DNA of 64,000 nt from Acidovorax kalamii (lineage in GTDB: Bacteria; Pseudomonadota; Gammaproteobacteria; Burkholderiales; Burkholderiaceae_C): positions 186,001 through 250,000 of the forward strand of contig NZ_NOIG01000006.1 of assembly GCF_002245625.1 (NCBI RefSeq), written 5' to 3'. The notes under the pieces were generated by a model. It searched no databases and was not told the origin of the DNA. It saw nothing but the letters and a program-made list of their open reading frames with translations. Below, piece by piece: positions 63,259 through 64,000 of this stretch (position 1 is the stretch's first letter; each line of letters starts with the position of its first letter). A program made the translations under genes and the position numbers.

Positions 63259-64000
63259 ATGCCAGATTCATCCAACGCAGCCAACGCCCCGGGCCAGGGA
63301 GGCTCCAGCGACTCGCTGCTGCGCCTGATCGCCGACTCGGTGCCGGCGCTGATGGCCTACTACGACCTGCCCGGCCTGCGCTGCCAGTTTGCCAACCAGG
63401 GCTACGCTGCCTACAACGGCCACAGCACCGAATCCATCCTGGGCCTCACCGTGCAGGAGGCCATTGGCGACAAGGCCTGGCAGGCGATCGAGCCGCATGT
63501 GGAGCGCTGCGCGCAGGGCGCGCGCGTGAAGTACACCCGCGAGCAGACCCTGCCCAACGGTGAGACGCGGATGATCGAGGTCACCCTGATCCCGCATTTT
63601 GGCGACGCGGGGCAGCAGCTCGGCTCGTTCGTGCTCATCACCGACATCACCGAGCGCTGGCGCGCGGAGCGCGAGGTGCGCCAGAGCGAAGAGCGCATGC
63701 GCAAGTTCACCGAGGCCACGGACGAAGCCATCGTGTTCCACCGCGACGGCCTCATCACCGACGGCAACGAGGCACTCACCCGGCTCACGGGCTACAGCCT
63801 GCAGGAAGTCATCGGCCTGTCGATCTTCAACTTCATCAGCCCCGAGTGGCGCGCCACTGCGCTCGAATACACCCGCAGCGGCCGCGAAGACCCTTACGAG
63901 GTCACCATCCGCCACAAGGACGGCCACGCGATCCCGGTCGAAGTGGTCGGCAAGACCATGCCCCGGCACCATGCGGACTACCGCATCGTGGTGGTGCGCG
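63259..64000 (+). CDS. PAS-domain sensor protein (partial, C-terminus off the right edge)
   Basis: 247 residues are visible. Two PAS domains: the first (about 22-140) has LLRLIADSVPALMAYYDLPGL and GSFVLITDITERWRAEREV; the second (about 145-247) starts SEERMRKFTEATDEAIVFHRDGLITDGNEALTRLTGYS (given in part). No signal or membrane segment precedes them. The output domain, often GGDEF/EAL or a kinase, lies beyond the window. It is divergent from dbpA, with about 90 bases between them. Confidence 0.85.
   Translation, partial: MPDSSNAANAPGQGGSSDSLLRLIADSVPALMAYYDLPGLRCQFANQGYAAYNGHSTESILGLTVQEAIGDKAWQAIEPHVERCAQGARVKYTREQTLPNGETRMIEVTLIPHFGDAGQQLGSFVLITDITERWRAEREVRQSEERMRKFTEATDEAIVFHRDGLITDGNEALTRLTGYSLQEVIGLSIFNFISPEWRATALEYTRSGREDPYEVTIRHKDGHAIPVEVVGKTMPRHHADYRIVVVR

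Overview
The window looks like a chromosomal segment of a Betaproteobacterium of the family Comamonadaceae, most like Acidovorax. The reasons are high GC, GTG starts, many four-base ATGA overlaps between genes, and gene families typical of that group: orphan Bug-type binding proteins, a DUF2905 protein, a bufferin operon, and the phhA/hppD and rbs arrangements. No rRNA, tRNA, CRISPR, prophage or insertion sequence was seen. It is mostly dense housekeeping and catabolic DNA, with about 67 protein genes; the first (fabB) and the last (a PAS sensor) run off the edges.

Layout. 1-4.8 kb (minus strand): fabA-fabB, then corC-lnt (envelope lipoprotein acylation) and a GNAT acetyltransferase. 5.1-11 kb: an Lrp-type regulator, a secreted lipase with its foldase, then hppD, a Bug binding protein and phhA (phenylalanine to tyrosine, and 4-hydroxyphenylpyruvate to homogentisate). 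11.07-11.88 kb is non-coding and is one huge imperfect inverted repeat. 11.9-15.4 kb: an esterase, an unknown gene and fadD. 15.6-21.8 kb: a complete ribose operon, rbsBACRKD, behind a double LacI-type operator. 21.9-29.5 kb: a metallo-hydrolase, small unknown proteins, slt, fthC, a glutathione transferase, a NIPSNAP protein and cca. 29.5-33.5 kb: an ECF sigma factor/NrsF anti-sigma pair divergent from a bufferin operon (copper-binding modified peptide, MNIO enzyme, partner protein, DoxX); both promoters match the GTAACC-N16-CGAA pattern. 33.5-35 kb: trxC, DUF2905 and hisN. 35.2-42 kb: an ABC importer, a DeoR regulator and B12-dependent ethanolamine ammonia-lyase (eutBC). 42.1-48 kb: midA, a pteridine-reductase-like SDR, folB, ttcA, a lipoprotein, a phosphatase and a D-threonine-aldolase-like enzyme. 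48-49.9 kb: a fusion of an alkylglycerol-monooxygenase-like hydroxylase with a lysoplasmalogenase domain. 50.8-53.9 kb: ruvA and ruvB separated by a secreted serine endopeptidase gene. 54-57.9 kb: phoH, ybeY, a TSUP transporter, dtd and a CDF metal exporter. 58-64 kb: a two-component system, a GlcG/HbpS protein, an ankyrin protein, dbpA and a PAS sensor.

The most unusual signal is a dispersed element of about 60-70 bp, seen 12 times. It ends in an AT-rich palindromic core (AGCTAT...ATAGC). Six copies lie between genes, often directly on a stop codon. Six lie inside open reading frames (lnt, rbsA, cca, midA, the folate SDR and the ether-lipid fusion). Three of the intragenic copies are read in exactly the same phase with the same spacing, as expected of a mobile sequence tolerated inside proteins. 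I know of no published name for it.
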